From Neurospora tetraspora (taxonomy: Eukaryota; Ascomycota; Sordariomycetes; Sordariales; Sordariaceae): a stretch of 64,000 nt of DNA. Shown piece after piece: positions 44,560-56,046 of the stretch (position 1 is its first letter; each line of letters opens with the position of its first letter). Location: NCBI RefSeq assembly GCF_033439725.1, contig NW_026944383.1, positions 5,332,001-5,396,000 of the forward strand, read 5' to 3'. The position numbers and the translations under genes were made by a program. The notes beneath the pieces were generated by a model. It worked only from the letters and a program-made list of their open reading frames with translations. It made no database searches and was not told where the DNA came from.

Positions 44560-45425
44560 GAAAGGAAATGTCCCTCACTACTCTACGAACCACAGACATG
44601 GAGATGGTCGGGGTTATTTAGGAAGAGGTATTGATCTAGCCCATCTGTCACCAACCATCCATGGGAAAAGGAAGATTGGGGGAGTCGGGATGTGAAACCC
44701 AGCGCATAGGGATGATCAAGCCGGCAGAGATCAACAACAGGAAATGTCCCTCATTACCTATGAACCACAGACATGGGGATGGTCAGGGTTGCTTAGGCAG
44801 AGGTATTGATGTTCCCACTACGAACCACAGGCATTGAGAAAGCCAAGGTCATGAAAGAAAAGGGGTTGTTCTAGCCCGTTTTCACCGACAAGCCATGAAG
44901 AAGACAGGTCGGGTCGGCTGGGGTGCACAAGGCTTCCCAGGGCAAAGAAATGATCAAGTGAAAGAATGATGGGATGTTCCTCACTACGGACCACAGACAT
45001 GGAGAAAGCCAGGGTCATAAAGGCAGAGGTATTGTTCTAGCCCTGTGACCGACAAGCCATGGAGAAGGCAAGTCGGTTTGGCAACGGGCGGATGATGAAG
45101 TCAGCAATCAACTACAGAAAATGTCCCTCACTACGAGCCAAGGCATGGGAAAGCCAGGGCATTAAACGTTTTAGAAGGAGCTTTAGGGCCATTGTTCTAG
45201 CCCTGTTTACCGACAAGCCATGGAGAAGGCAGGTCGGGTGGCAGCGGGCGAAGGAATGTGAAGTCAGCAATCAAAAAAAAAAAAAAAAAAAAGAATGTCC
45301 CGCACTACGAGCCAAGGCATGGGAAAGCCAGGGCCATAAGCGCCGTCCTTTGGCGAGGAGGCTTTAGCGGAGGCTATTAGGGCAATTGATTTTGCCCCTC
45401 AAGTGTCTGTCAACAAGCCATGGAG
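44560..45425. repeat. Degenerate minisatellite, five copies of about 150-230 bp
   Basis: The core AAATGTCCCTCACTAC is followed by GAACCACAGACATGG or GAGCCAAGGCATGG, then AAAGCCAGGG, TTGTTCTAGCCC and GACAAGCCATGGAGAAG. Copies start near 44569, 44745, 44975, 45122 and 45296, unevenly spaced. An A20 tract sits inside the last copy. Confidence 0.85.
45273..45292. repeat. Poly-A tract (about 20 bp)
   Basis: Uninterrupted A run within the minisatellite. It could be a simple expansion or a trace of retroposition; no retroposed gene is attached. Confidence 0.85.
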
Positions 45426-46342
45426 AAAGGCAGGTCAACTGGTGGCACACTCGAGGTACTTACCGTTCATATGAGAAAGAAGAAAAGAGGAAGAGGTTCT
45501 GGGGGCGAGGAGGACGATATTAAATACCCCTCGAGGACTGGTCTGTGCACGAGTGCAAATTCCCTGTCACGAGTGCAAATTCATGTAATCAGCGTGTTTG
45601 TTTTCGTCAGTGACAGCCGGGAGTGTCATCTGTTGCCGTGTGGCAAGATGGAAATCGGCTGGTTGACGGGCTGATTGCGCGGCTCGAGGGGGCGGCCGGC
45701 CGGCCTGGGTCGAAAATCTCCGGGACCTTCTCAACTCTCCCCCAGACAGCACACCCCCGCCAGCTTTCCCACTTGGTGACGCGGCGAGAGGGGTCTGACG
45801 AGGCTTCATATGGTTGCCTTGTGCTCGTGAAGTTATCCAGGCGAGCTGAACTACCTCTACTGGACTAGGTAGTGTGATGATATGACCTTGATTTCATCTA
45901 CGAGAGTGTCGCCTCGTCTGTGAGGGCTCCAGGGATTTTCTGATCACCATATGATAAACGAAGTGAGGACTTATTGTTCAGCAAGGCGCGCAAGCCAAAC
46001 TGAAGGTCTTTCTTGACAAGAGGCGGACCAGCTTATGCGCACAAGTGACACTGTCCGCGGCATGCCATGGGATTCAACATCTCAATTATAGATCATACGC
46101 GTTTATCCATGACTTGATGATAGCGAAGTGCAATATCGTTCATCATCTTCCTCGCGTGCCATCGCTGTCCCGCTTGGAGGGCTTGCCTTGGCGGAGGGCG
46201 GCTCTGTGTGTGAACTCGAATTGTGGTGCCTGCCATCTTCCCCTGGTACGACCCCCCACTACTGCCTGGACAGCTCAACCATCCGCGACATGACCAGTGT
46301 GTGTGAGAGAGAAACACCATTTTGTTCTATCTCACAAAGCTC

Positions 46343-46741
46343 AAAATAAGACCGTTCATGTCGCGAATCGACCAGAAGTCACTGAGTGTATGTTGCCTTT
46401 CTTTTCCTTACTCTGAGCTCTTTCACACTTTCTCCTATACTTCGCCATTGCCCCTCTGCCTGATCGCTTCAGGATTTGCTGACTCCATGGATGACAGGTA
46501 CGCGAATCCCGAATATCACAGAGCGAAACAAATTCCCCCGATAGACCTCGCCGAACGACGCCATATGACTCGAAAAGAACAAGAGGCCAGCGAGCACACC
46601 TCGAGACTTGATGACGATATACTTGTTCTCAATAATCGGGCATTACAAAGCCTCAGTTTGCGGGGAGGGAGCTTTTGCGGTAACGCGACAGCCCACCAGT
46701 GTCAGGCGAGCATGAACATGAAGGCTATGGCGAGCATCTGA
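46343..46741 (+). CDS. Possible small hypothetical gene
   Basis: A frame containing MDDRYANPEYHRAKQIPPID and LAERRHMTRKEQEASEHTSR is coherent and charged. It could be joined to an upstream short exon beginning ATGTCGCGAATCGACCAGAA (about 46358) through an intron ending GCTTCAG at 46472. The donor would be the weak GTGTAT, so the model is tentative. The product would be about 99 aa without recognised motifs. It may instead be the 5' end of the fragments at 46.8-48.7 kb. Confidence 0.25.
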   Translation, partial: KIRPFMSRIDQKSLSVCCLSFPYSELFHTFSYTSPLPLCLIASGFADSMDDRYANPEYHRAKQIPPIDLAERRHMTRKEQEASEHTSRLDDDILVLNNRALQSLSLRGGSFCGNATAHQCQASMNMKAMASI

Positions 46742-46831
46742 GATTCGCTTGTGCTGACAGCCCACACTTGGATATATTTACTTCTAGTAGTCAACTCCAG
46801 TTTTCTACTTCAGTGATGAATCATCGAGCAA

Positions 46832-47499
46832 TTGATGTTCTGTCTCATGCGCACACATATTATCTCCGAATGTTTGGCCGTCAGCCGACGCCACGGAAGA
46901 CACTCGGCTCCTTCAAGTGCCGACTTGAGAAGACATGGAATAAAACACGCGATCCATATACCTCCTCGCGCAACTTTCCTGCCTCACCCCACCGTAACGG
47001 TACGATATTTTCTGCAAATTTTCATGTCCTGCCCAGGAGGGAAGAGCGAACATTTGAGCTCCATGAGCCGTATACTATTTGACACGACAGACACTCGCAC
47101 TTCACAGCATTAGGAGTCTGGCGAAGAAAAGACTGAAAACTCACTCAGCATCTGGCACAGATGGACTGTTCTAGTTCTCTTAATATCCCTACCGAAAAGA
47201 AGTTCCTGGCCAGAACTAGATACGAAAGCGATTTGTGCCACATGCGCACTTGGGGCAGATGTAAGCAGACACCCATGTTTCAATGCCCATCAACTTTTCT
47301 TTGGTCCTGACGCCCCTGATAATAAAGCTCAAAGGCTCACAATGAGAACTCTCCAGACACTCCGCAATATGTTACGAACCGACCGACGAACATACAAAGA
47401 AAGACTCGAATATCGACTAGCGAACGGGCGGGATATACCTACATCCATCCTCTCTTCAAGAATAAATGCCAATCCGAGACACAAGCCAGCCAGCGATTA
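46832..47499 (+). pseudogene. Open stretch with one internal TAG, Cys/His motif
   Basis: A plus-strand frame runs from 46832 to the TAG at 47497-47499, broken only by TAG at 47112-47114. The second part has KAICATCALGADVSRHPCFN followed by AHQLFFGPD, a possible zinc-binding C-x2-C...C...H cluster, then a basic helix (TMRTLQTLRNMLRTDRRTYK, ERLEYRLANGRDIP). No known family recognised. It could be an intron-containing gene instead, with the TAG in an intron. Confidence 0.35.
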
Positions 47500-47545
47500 G
47501 GCAAGAAAAAAATAAACCAAGCGCAAAAAGGCAGTGCCTCTCCTG

Positions 47546-47780
47546 AGGTTGGTGCTCTGAGCAGAGGCAGAGACTGCCACGACAATCTTTCAACGTTGAT
47601 AAGGATGATGCTCTGCTCAGAAGAGTACAAGAACGGAAAGCTACAAAGGCGGAGGTACCTCCCGTAAGAGGCCGACACGACATTGACGACCTGAGCTCGA
47701 CAGGCAGCTCCGGCATCACATTCGTCCAGACGGATCCGAGACCCTGGAGAATGACTACCACTTCTGTTGAACAGTATTAG
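47546..47780 (+). other. Protein-like open segment, possible exon
   Basis: One frame reads EQRQRLPRQSFNVDKDDALL, RRVQERKATKAEVPPVRGRH and DIDDLSSTGSSGITFVQTDP, then stops at 47778-47780. It follows the previous fragment on the same strand in a different frame, so it may be another exon of the same decayed or unrecognised gene. Confidence 0.3.
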
Positions 47781-48577
47781 GCTGGGCTTTCCTCCCAACA
47801 CGAAGTAGCGGGGTGAAAAGAAATAGTTGGAAGAGGGAAATACAATACTGGGACAACAGACAGGTTCGTACTTCGTAGAAGACAAGCACGTACATGAAGT
47901 GGACTTTCGTGAACAGATATGAAATAAAAAGACCTAGCGACCTTTCTGTCATCTAGTAGTGTACTATATGCTGCATAGAGTTATTTTATCCAATCGTTGA
48001 GTTCGTCTGCAGGCAGAGTTTGCCCAACAATGCGTGATCTGGTCTGGAGAGACGGCAGTTGAGACAGAGAGCTCCCAACATATTAATGCCCAACTTTCCA
48101 CTTGTCAATCTTCATGGTCTTTAGGAAGTGGTTTTACTTCATAGCGCGCATATTCACACTTACTGCTCGCTGAATGATGTAACTGAAGCGAGCTTCCACC
48201 CGGTTTTTGTTTCTTTCAAAACGAGGATCCTGTCGAACCGCTTGCATGATGGCTCTTTGATACCTCTAGGCGTCCTTATCATCTACTATGGCCAAGGGCG
48301 GATGACGGATAATTCCAATGTCGCCATTTTCATTGACCCTTTCTTCTTCGTGTTCCTCTAGTTCGTGGGGGACCACGGTGATGGCGTTAGGACCTTCTGG
48401 GTCAGTGAGATCATCGTCATTGTCGGTGACATCTTGGCTACTATTGCTGGGATCCTCGTCATGAATGGTTAAATGATCGGTATGGTCGTGATGGTTGTCG
48501 AGATCCTCGTCACTGTCGTCGAGATCCTCATCAGTCGGAGACGAAGAGGCAGGTTGTCTGTACCCTACTGACTGCAG

Positions 48578-48735
48578 GCATCCACGAGCGTGCAACGCCA
48601 GGCAAGCAAGTTGAAGCACAGAACCGGCTCAAAGAGCAACAACGCGAGGAGGTCGAAGCCCAGAAACAGGCCGAAGAGAAGCGACTCGAAGATGAATCTT
48701 TGGTGGTTGAGACAGCTCGGACAGATGGAGGCTGA
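48578..48735 (+). other. Possible last exon encoding a short coiled coil
   Basis: Directly after a good acceptor (CTACTGACTGCAG), a plus frame encodes KQVEAQNRLKEQQREEVEAQ and KQAEEKRLEDESLVVETART, then TGA at 48733-48735. The Glu/Gln/Lys heptads are a strong coiled-coil pattern. The upstream exon is not identified. Confidence 0.35.
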
Positions 48736-48779
48736 ACTCAAAATAGGTCGAAGTGAGAATCACAACCTCAAAGTCAGGC

Positions 48780-50314
48780 TCAGGTAGGGTGGACCTGTCC
48801 CTCCCTTTGCTGCATCTCCAGGCGGGCCGCGAGCAGGCGGGCATACTCCTGTCTGGAGTCTTGGTTAGCTGGGATTCATTTCACGAAGAAAACAGACAGG
48901 AAAGACCTACGGGGAGATGGCGCCATCCTTGTACAGCTCAGCGGCGTTGCGCTGAATGGTCATGGCTCTGCGTACATGTTCGTACGCCTTCTTCTTCTCC
49001 TTGCTGGAGGTCGCCGCCTCCTAGACTTGGGCGAGCCTCTGCGTGAGCGAAGAGGCGCGGTCGCACCGCTTACTGTCGTTATGACAGTCCATGCAAGCCT
49101 AAATGTGGTCAGGACATGCGGTGCCACCGCCATTGTAATGGCAGTTGTTGCAGGTGTTGGAGGCAATGCCTTGAACGGAGCAGCATTTGTTTAAAATGCC
49201 GCGCGAGGTGCAACCGCCGCACGTAGTCTCCGTGCCGACGACCGTAAGGAGCCAGGGTTCGTGGCGAGAGGGACGAGTATGGGCGGATTCCTCCTCCCAG
49301 GTGCCGGTCGCGCTGGCCTTGAACTCCAGGGCGCGCTGTACCTAGGTACCTTACTATATAACGTCACAACAGTCACCAGTTATTTGCCAGTCATGGAAAG
49401 AAACGTGAGCGCAGTCGTGCCCGTAGGCGAGGGCATTGCCCCCCTTAGGTTGTTTTCATTTCGAACTTCTGGTGATCCTCCCAGCGGCCCAGCCCAAACC
49501 CAGCACACGCGCAGAAGACTCCCACCGATCCTCCTACCATCCCATCCCCCTCCATCCCCACCCTCCGTCACCGAGCACCCCCTCCCTCCTCCAACTCCTC
49601 TTCCTCCTCCTCCCCCCTACTCCCCTCGGGTCTTGTGGCGGCCGGCGGCAGCCCAGACGGCACGGCGACAAGACGGAATGGTTGGTGGTGGTGTTGGTGG
49701 TGGCGTTGGCGTTTGGTGGCGGAGGCTACAGCCGGCGCCAGCCCCTGAGATCGCTCTCAGAGGCGGCTGTAGCCTCGCCAAGACGGAGACAGGCGGCGGC
49801 AGACGGGCCCAAGCGCGGCCTGCCCAGGTTGGGAGGGCGTCCCGGGGCCGTTCAATGGTGTTGGGCTGTGTGGGTTGTTGTGTTAGTTGGTTCTTAGATA
49901 AATTTGAGTGGAAAGTGATAACGGGATGATGAGGTAGAAAGTTAAAACAAGGTGAAAGTGAACTTACGCCCGGGTTGTCGTGAAGGTCGGCCAAGAGGCC
50001 GACCCTGTCATCGCTGACAGGAACCTCTTCTTTTTGGGCCAAGCGAACTTGACCTTCCGGGCCTTGGAGGCCTTGGTGGTGCCACGGGTGGTGGACTTCT
50101 TCTTCTTCTTCTGCTTCTTCTTGTCCTTGGCGGACAGCTTCTTGGTGGTGCTGGCCCGAGGCTCAGCAAAGGAGGAAGGGGCTGGCAGAACAAAAAGCCC
50201 CCCGAAAGGGTCGGCAGCCACGGAGGCGCCGGCGCCAAAGGCAAGGAGACCTTCCCCGGGAAGGGTGAAGGCCTCCTTGACCTTCGCGGAGAGCTTCTTG
50301 ACCACGGAAAACAT
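48780..50314 (-). pseudogene. DUF3716-like zinc-binding protein gene with nonsense codons
   Basis: Probable order: exon 1 50314-49968 (MFSVVKKLSAKVKEAFTLPG, later a Lys run and TTRGTTKASKARKVKFAWPK); a middle region 49.90-49.45 kb with TGA codons at positions where CGA fits; exon 49341-48911; and last exon 48852-48780. The 49341-48911 exon encodes TETTCGGCTSRGILNKCCSV followed by SNTCNNCHYNGGGTACPDH, the Cys pattern of the fungal DUF3716 domain. A charged helix follows (KEKKKAYEHVRRAMTIQRNA). In-frame TAG codons at 49099-49101 and 49021-49023 both replace a likely Gln. The final exon ends LLAARLEMQQREGQVHPT. The function of DUF3716 is unknown; it resembles a zinc knuckle. The coherent protein interrupted only by CAG/CGA-derived stops indicates a recently silenced gene. 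Confidence 0.6.
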
Positions 50315-51626
50315 ATCCAATTTTCAAGTGGGAAATGAGTTAGAAATCATAACGTCTTTGAAGGAGTTGGAACGCGTCAATGGTTGGGTGTAGTAGTTTG
50401 AACTTACGATGGTAACTGGAGGAGGAAAAAAAAAGCTTGCAGTTGCTTGTTGTAGAGGTATTAGTGGTCTTGGTCTTGGTCGTAGAAAGAAGCGGGAGCA
50501 GTTTGACGATACTAAGTTGTCGAAAGAAGAAGAAAGAGAAGAAACTCGAGAGAGAAGAAATGTTGTAGGATTATATCAGGTACCAAGGATCTTCGTCTAC
50601 ACTCGCAAACAGAATCCGAAGTACCTCGCATCAGAATATCCTCCATGTTCTTATTTCATCTGAAGATAAGACTGACAAACATCCTCGAGTTAGACCAGTG
50701 CGTTATTCATCTTACATCGGACGTCTCGACGTGCATATTCTCAAACACTTCGCTTTCCCTATCATCTCCACATCGCTTCCCTATAACCATGTCATCTGAA
50801 CTTTCCAACATCTGCCTTGAGGTCTGTATTAAACAGAGTGAGGGAATACGCTTTCGCACTTCTCCCGCAGTCCCCTTCCAATTTACCTAAGCTACGCCGA
50901 TGAGTTGCAGTAGAAAGACATACCGCTCAACCCGGAGCTCACAATAGAACTTAGAGGCCGTTCGCCACACCGGGAGTGTAAAATATTTAAGACGCACAAT
51001 GCTACCTCTCATAACCATGGCAAGACCAGAAACGTGATGAGATGATGGGGTGGATAAAAAACACATACGACAAAGACAGAAACACACGAGGTAGAAGAAA
51101 CAAATAAACCGTACCAACTAAAGGACCGAGTTAACCTTGATAAAATAGATTGAAGCGTTCCCCGAAGGAGTCCTCGAACCGGCCCGGACACTGACTTTGG
51201 AGCCACCGCTTTTGAGCGACATGGTTGACCATAGAAAGAAGGAAGTTGAAGAAATTGTGAAACGGGTTATGATTGTAGAGGGCGAGGAAGTCAGTGGGGG
51301 TATAATACGAGCGTAGAGGTAATCATACCTATCGAGGACGATGAGAACTTAGCAGACAATGAGGACAAAGAGAACACACGAATAGGGCCAACGCTAGATT
51401 TTGAATCATCTAGCCTTCTACCCCACGTCACCTCCCAAGGACGAAACCCCCCCAAGCCAGAAGCCGTTCAACCGCTCATCGCGGGAGACCCTGGGCAAAT
51501 GGCACGCCAAAGACACCCGGCGCAAAAGCGACGAAGTCCCCATCCTAGAACAAATTTACCTTCACCTCTTTTCTCTTGTCCGCCATTATTTTGTCAATGG
51601 CGTTGTTCTTCCTGTCGCGCTCTCGG
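50315..51626. other. Intergenic, nothing recognised
   Basis: Upstream region of the DUF3716-like locus. Short frames only, none with motifs. Confidence 0.5.
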
Positions 51627-52054
51627 TCATTGAGCATCTTGTCCGCGCGATCGTTCTACGAAGGACCACAGATCCACCAGTTTACTGGCGCGCCGGCGGT
51701 CCTCCAACAGCCACTCCAGCATAATATATTTACCCTTGCACCCTATAGACGATTTGAATATAGCTTTTACGCCAAATAAATGGCCGTTCAGGCCCCAGTC
51801 ATCAGTGATACTGATCGAGAACATGTTTACAGGGCCGTCAGTAGGGAATTCTGAGGAAAAGTCGTAATCTCGGCCCGCTAACACCGAACACGTCGAGGAC
51901 CATCCGAAGCCCTACGGCAATGTCAGTTGTCCATGATTGCGAGAAACCACCATTCCGGAATGAAACTTACGGGTACAACCAAAATACAGTCATCACAAAC
52001 TTCCTGGGCGAACCGGATGGGCTCTCGCGCCAACATGTCACGGTAGGCCGTCAT
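51627..52054 (-). CDS. Small hypothetical protein, two exons
   Basis: Exon 1 52054-51971 (MTAYRDMLAREPIRFAQEVC...) and exon 2 51911-51627, with a 59-bp intron GTAAGT...CCGTAG, join in phase to 122 aa. Exon 2 reads GFGWSSTCSVLAGRDYDFSS, then GPVNMFSISITDDWGLNGH and ends EDRRRASKLVDLWSFVERSR plus a short tail. The globular composition and exact splice fit support a real or recently real gene. No family recognised. A TGA lies in frame upstream of the chosen start, so an additional 5' exon is possible. Confidence 0.4.
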
Positions 52055-54104
52055 GGCCGGGTGTGCGATGCATCAAGGGCGAGTTCGCGTGCGTGCGCTC
52101 AGCTCCCGGCGCTGCCTGCGGCCGGCTTCCTCGTAGTGGCTCGCAATGCCTAGGATGTGTTGCCCGCCGGGACCGAGACACAGTCCCAGAAGAAGCTACC
52201 AATGTATCGCCGCGTCGTCGCCGCCCACCCCACGCCCTCTACACCGAGAACAGAGTTAACGAAACCTTCCTTTGCAAAACTTGTGAGGTTCCTTCCGGCG
52301 CTGACCGCGAACTTCATTCAAGCCGCTCCGCCATTCGCGGTCCTCAGCCCCTCCCTCCTCTCCCGCACCATCTTCCGCAAACCCCTGTCGTTCCAGTCGA
52401 AGCCCTGTTCAACAACACCCCCGCTGATCCCAACGGTGCCCTCGTCCAACGCCCCGTTGCCCTCAAGGACTCACACATCTGGAAATAGATAGTTAAACTC
52501 AGGTGTGCCTGTTGTGTGTCACTTCAGTGACTCAGAGATGATGGCATATGTCACCATGCGCGGCATTGGTTCCCTCTGACGATGCAGTTGACGGCCTCTG
52601 TACCTGCTGATCTTGCGGTGGTTCTTGCGGTGGCACCTCTGGGGCACGGTTGACCGTTCCCATAGGGACAAGCCCGGATTGTTGTAGAAAGACTTTGGTG
52701 TAATCTCTTGTACGGGAGGAAGTGCCACCTTGGTTGGCGCTGGCCTTTTTGGTCCCGAGGAGGATCCAAGTTCGGGATGGAGTTATGAGCCTGGAAGGAG
52801 GCGGCTGTGGGTAGCTCTAACAATTGGGCAACGATGGAGAGGTTCTCGTGGTTGAACAGTAGGTACCTAGGTAAATGGACCGTTTCGTAGGTATGCAGCC
52901 CAGTTTTCTTTTTCATCGTAGTAATACGGCGGTTGGTGATACGGCCGGTAGTAGTGCGGCGGTTAGCGATTCTATCGTTAGCAACTCTGCTAACGGGCTG
53001 GTGGTGACGTAGAGGTACTCTAGGCCTAGTATAGACATCCATCTTAATCCGCCGGAGCTACGCACCTTGTTGCTAATGGTAGCGAACGGGTACATCTCTA
53101 GTATACCTATATACCGACTCTTTGCTCTAGTTGCTGCCAAATCTTAGAAAAGTACGTGCGGCTTACCGAGAAGAATGTGGCAGTTTCGGACGGCGATGAT
53201 TTAGAGAGCGAGCTTGGTGGTTTCCTTGTTTCGACATCAAATGCGTCAGCGATTATAGAAAGCTGGAGGGCGGAAAGAAGCACATATATTTTGCCCTAGC
53301 CAGACCATAGCTGACCAACTTGTAGGATCGTTGAGCTGGTTGGAATCCCTAGCCGTGTTGTAAGGGGGCTGTTGTTGTTGACCCACTTAATCGTTCCCAA
53401 ATTCCAATAGTCTAGTAAAAAAGCTCCCTGAACGTACCAAGGCAAGTATCCAACGGCGATGTCATCTTATCTATGTTCCTGTCAATAGAGGTTCAAATAA
53501 GGTTGGGTTAGCGATCTACACCGGGGAGCGTGCGGCCAAGGCTGGGATCAACAGCAGCCTGAACGCCAAGCCTTACCCCTGAAGCGGGTAAACAAAGCAC
53601 GGAATGCCCTCGATCTGGATACTGACTAGGTATTTCGAACTATTTCAGAGTTAGTGTGGTCAGCGAATCATTTGATAGAGTATGTCTCTTACCCAAAAAA
53701 GCAAGACACCAACCCAGCAGGTTCACGGAGAGAAAGTCGGAATGTAAGAGGTTTGGCAAGGGATTGGACAACACCAGGGATCACGCCACCCGACCTCGAT
53801 GGATCACGACTTGTATGCACCACAACGGGAATAAGCAAGACGACGTCAAAATAAGCTTTTTTGAACCTGTCCCTAACTCCCTACATCCCAGCTCCAGCCC
53901 CACCAACCCTTGGGGAGGACTTCATTAAAACATAAACGCCACGCCAAATGATGTAAAAGTAAAACTATTAACTGGCCAACCAACCAAAACAACGCCGGGC
54001 TCCAAGAAGTTAAAGGCAACGCAAAGCAGTTGAGATGCTGCTATGAAGGAAAAAAAATACAAGGAGGACCGCCTCCTATGGGGTCGTACGAGAACTGAAA
54101 CCGA
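52055..54104. other. Intergenic, no convincing gene
   Basis: A plus frame from 52063 contains VRCIKGEFACVRSAPGAACG and GSQCLGCVARRD, faintly like a decayed DUF3716 Cys cluster, but without ATG or splice support. Short repeats of GCGGTTAGCGAT/GTTGGTGATACGGC type occur near 52.93 kb. Confidence 0.4.
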
Positions 54105-56046
54105 TCACACGTCGTCGGGTACGACGACCGACATATCGGTAGCGCGTGGCGAGTGCGTTAGGGGACCGGTATAGTAATGGCGTCCATGGGTATACCAGAA
54201 ACCGAGGGCGAAGAAAAGAACGAAGAAGAAAACAACGATGGCGTAGTTCATCTGGAGGACATGTTAGCATTACCGCATCCTTGGTAGGTGGAGCCCAAAC
54301 TGATGAAGACGGCGGTACTCACATTCTCAGGTGTGACGGGTATCCGTGTCGGGAAGAAGAAAATGACAGCCATGAACGTGTTCCATGCAACCGCCACTGC
54401 ATTGACCCAGATGCTATACTTGCCCATATGCCAAGGCCCCTTCTGCATACGCCCATAGACCATCTTGCAAATGATGGGTATGACATAGGACACGTTCAAT
54501 GCAACCGTACAGACATTGAACACGGCGCCGATGGCAGTACCGCTTGCTAAGCCGAGCAGGTTGATGATGATCTCGAGAACAGCATACATCCAGACGGCAA
54601 TGAGGGGAGTCTGTGAGCGTTTAGAGATGCGGACCCAGATATGGGAGAACGGAAGAAGGTTGTCGCGGGAGAGGGCAAAAATGGTCCGACTGCCGGCTTG
54701 TATGCCGGGGATCGCAACCAGATTCATGACTCCGAAGCCGCAGAGTGTGAACAGAATCGCGGGGGCATGCCCCATGCCATTGAAGAAGAGTTGCGCAACC
54801 TTGGTGTTGGCAAAGTTAATTTCGGACAGGTGAGAGCCTGGAGCCTCGGCTTGGGGGATCTTACCGGTTGGCCACTTGGGCTATTTATCAGTTCCTTGGG
54901 GTCGCCCATGCAGACAACCAAGACCAGGTTGAATGCAAACCCAATGACATAAGTGAACGTTGTCGCATTGGCAATGGCCCAAGGTACAACCATCTGAGGG
55001 TTCTTTGCTTCTTCAGCAATACTATCTTTGAGTCAGCATCACGAGTACCTTCACCCTCCAATTGGTCAGTCCAGGAACTTACCGAGCTGTACCATCACAA
55101 CTAGTCATGATCCAGGCTGGCGTAAGGCATCCGAAAAGAAAGGCAAAACCAGGAGGGCTCCATCCCGATGAAGGCTGGAAATCGGTAAAAGCATATTTGA
55201 GCGTGTGTATATCGTTCCACTTTTGAACCAACAAGGTCACACAAGCACCGAGTAGGACACTCATGTGGAAGACAACATAGCCGCTTGTCAACCGGTTCAA
55301 CCACGCTGTCGGTAGAGTGTTGATCATGGCATGAATAATTGTAAGCGCTACCATGACACCCACAACATGGCTTGGTGTTGGCACGTAGCTGAAGTTGGAT
55401 GTGATCGAAACAGCTGCAAGAAGCATTTGACTCGCGGCATACTCGGTAGAGGCACTACCTGCAACGGTACCCACGAGATTGAGATAACCTTTGTCATTCC
55501 AGTCAGCGACAATCTAGAGGCGAAGGTATCGAAGAACTTACCGGCGATCCAACACAGGAAGGGAACTTGCTGTTCGGGTGCGAGGAACTTCAAGGTGAAG
55601 TACATGGCTCCGGAGCTGGGGTAGGCAGATGCAATCTCAGCGATACTGTATGCAAGTGCCGATGCGCCAGCGCCGCCGATGATCCAACTCCACATGATAG
55701 CAGCCGCGCCGCCGGCTTGCAGGCCATATATCCATGTTGACATGAGTGTGCCATATACTCCAGATATGCTCACAGCAAAACTGAAGCTGGACCACCTTGA
55801 GAACTCGCGCTTGAATACCTGTGGTATGTTAGTAGAAGCCCCCGGACATTCGGGAGAGCGAGGCCCTCTGGTACTAAAACTCACTGGTGTATAGCCCAAC
55901 GCCTCCAACGCCTTATCCCCATTTTCGGTAGAGCTTGTTGAAGGTGTTGGAGCCGCGGCTTCGCCAGAAGATGGTGTGCTTTGCCGGGTCATCTCGGTCA
56001 TCTCGATGGTGGCGTCTGCCGATTTGTCTGCCGAGGAAAAAGACAT
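54105..56046 (-). CDS. Amino-acid / GABA-type permease (APC superfamily)
   Basis: Plasma-membrane transporter of the amino acid/choline permease group, closest in pattern to fungal GABA/choline permeases; moves amino-acid-like substrates with protons. Six minus-strand exons (56046-55885, 55818-55542, 55488-55083, 55021-54865, 54799-54323, 54251-54105) join to 541 aa with correct phases throughout. After a Ser/Thr-rich cytosolic N-terminus come KREFSRWSSFSFAVSISGVY (helix 1 with the family's SxS and G-V motif), WSWIIGGAGASALAYSIAEI, ASAYPSSGAMYFTLK and SGWSPPGFAFLFGCLTPAW. The signature IAEEAKNPQMVVPWAI and FALSRDNLLPFSHIWVRISK follow. The C-terminus is short (SVVVPDDV). About 12 helices, full length, no damage. 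Exact substrate cannot be read from sequence. Confidence 0.95.

Larger units (their letters stand above)
43629..46321. other. Gene-poor region with minisatellite
   Basis: No supported gene. Contains the degenerate repeat at 44.56-45.42 kb, a poly-A run and, at 45548-45585, two copies of CACGAGTGCAAATTC. Confidence 0.55.

Noticed and set aside
48266-48619. Acidic minus frame (poly-Asp-like) opposite the coiled-coil exon
   Set aside because: Asp/His repetition arises from GATCCTCGTCA-type repeats on the other strand. No splice context.
52063-52488. Cys-containing plus frame as a DUF3716 gene
   Set aside because: The start codon is not ATG, only part of the Cys pattern is present and no exon partner was found; kept only as a note.
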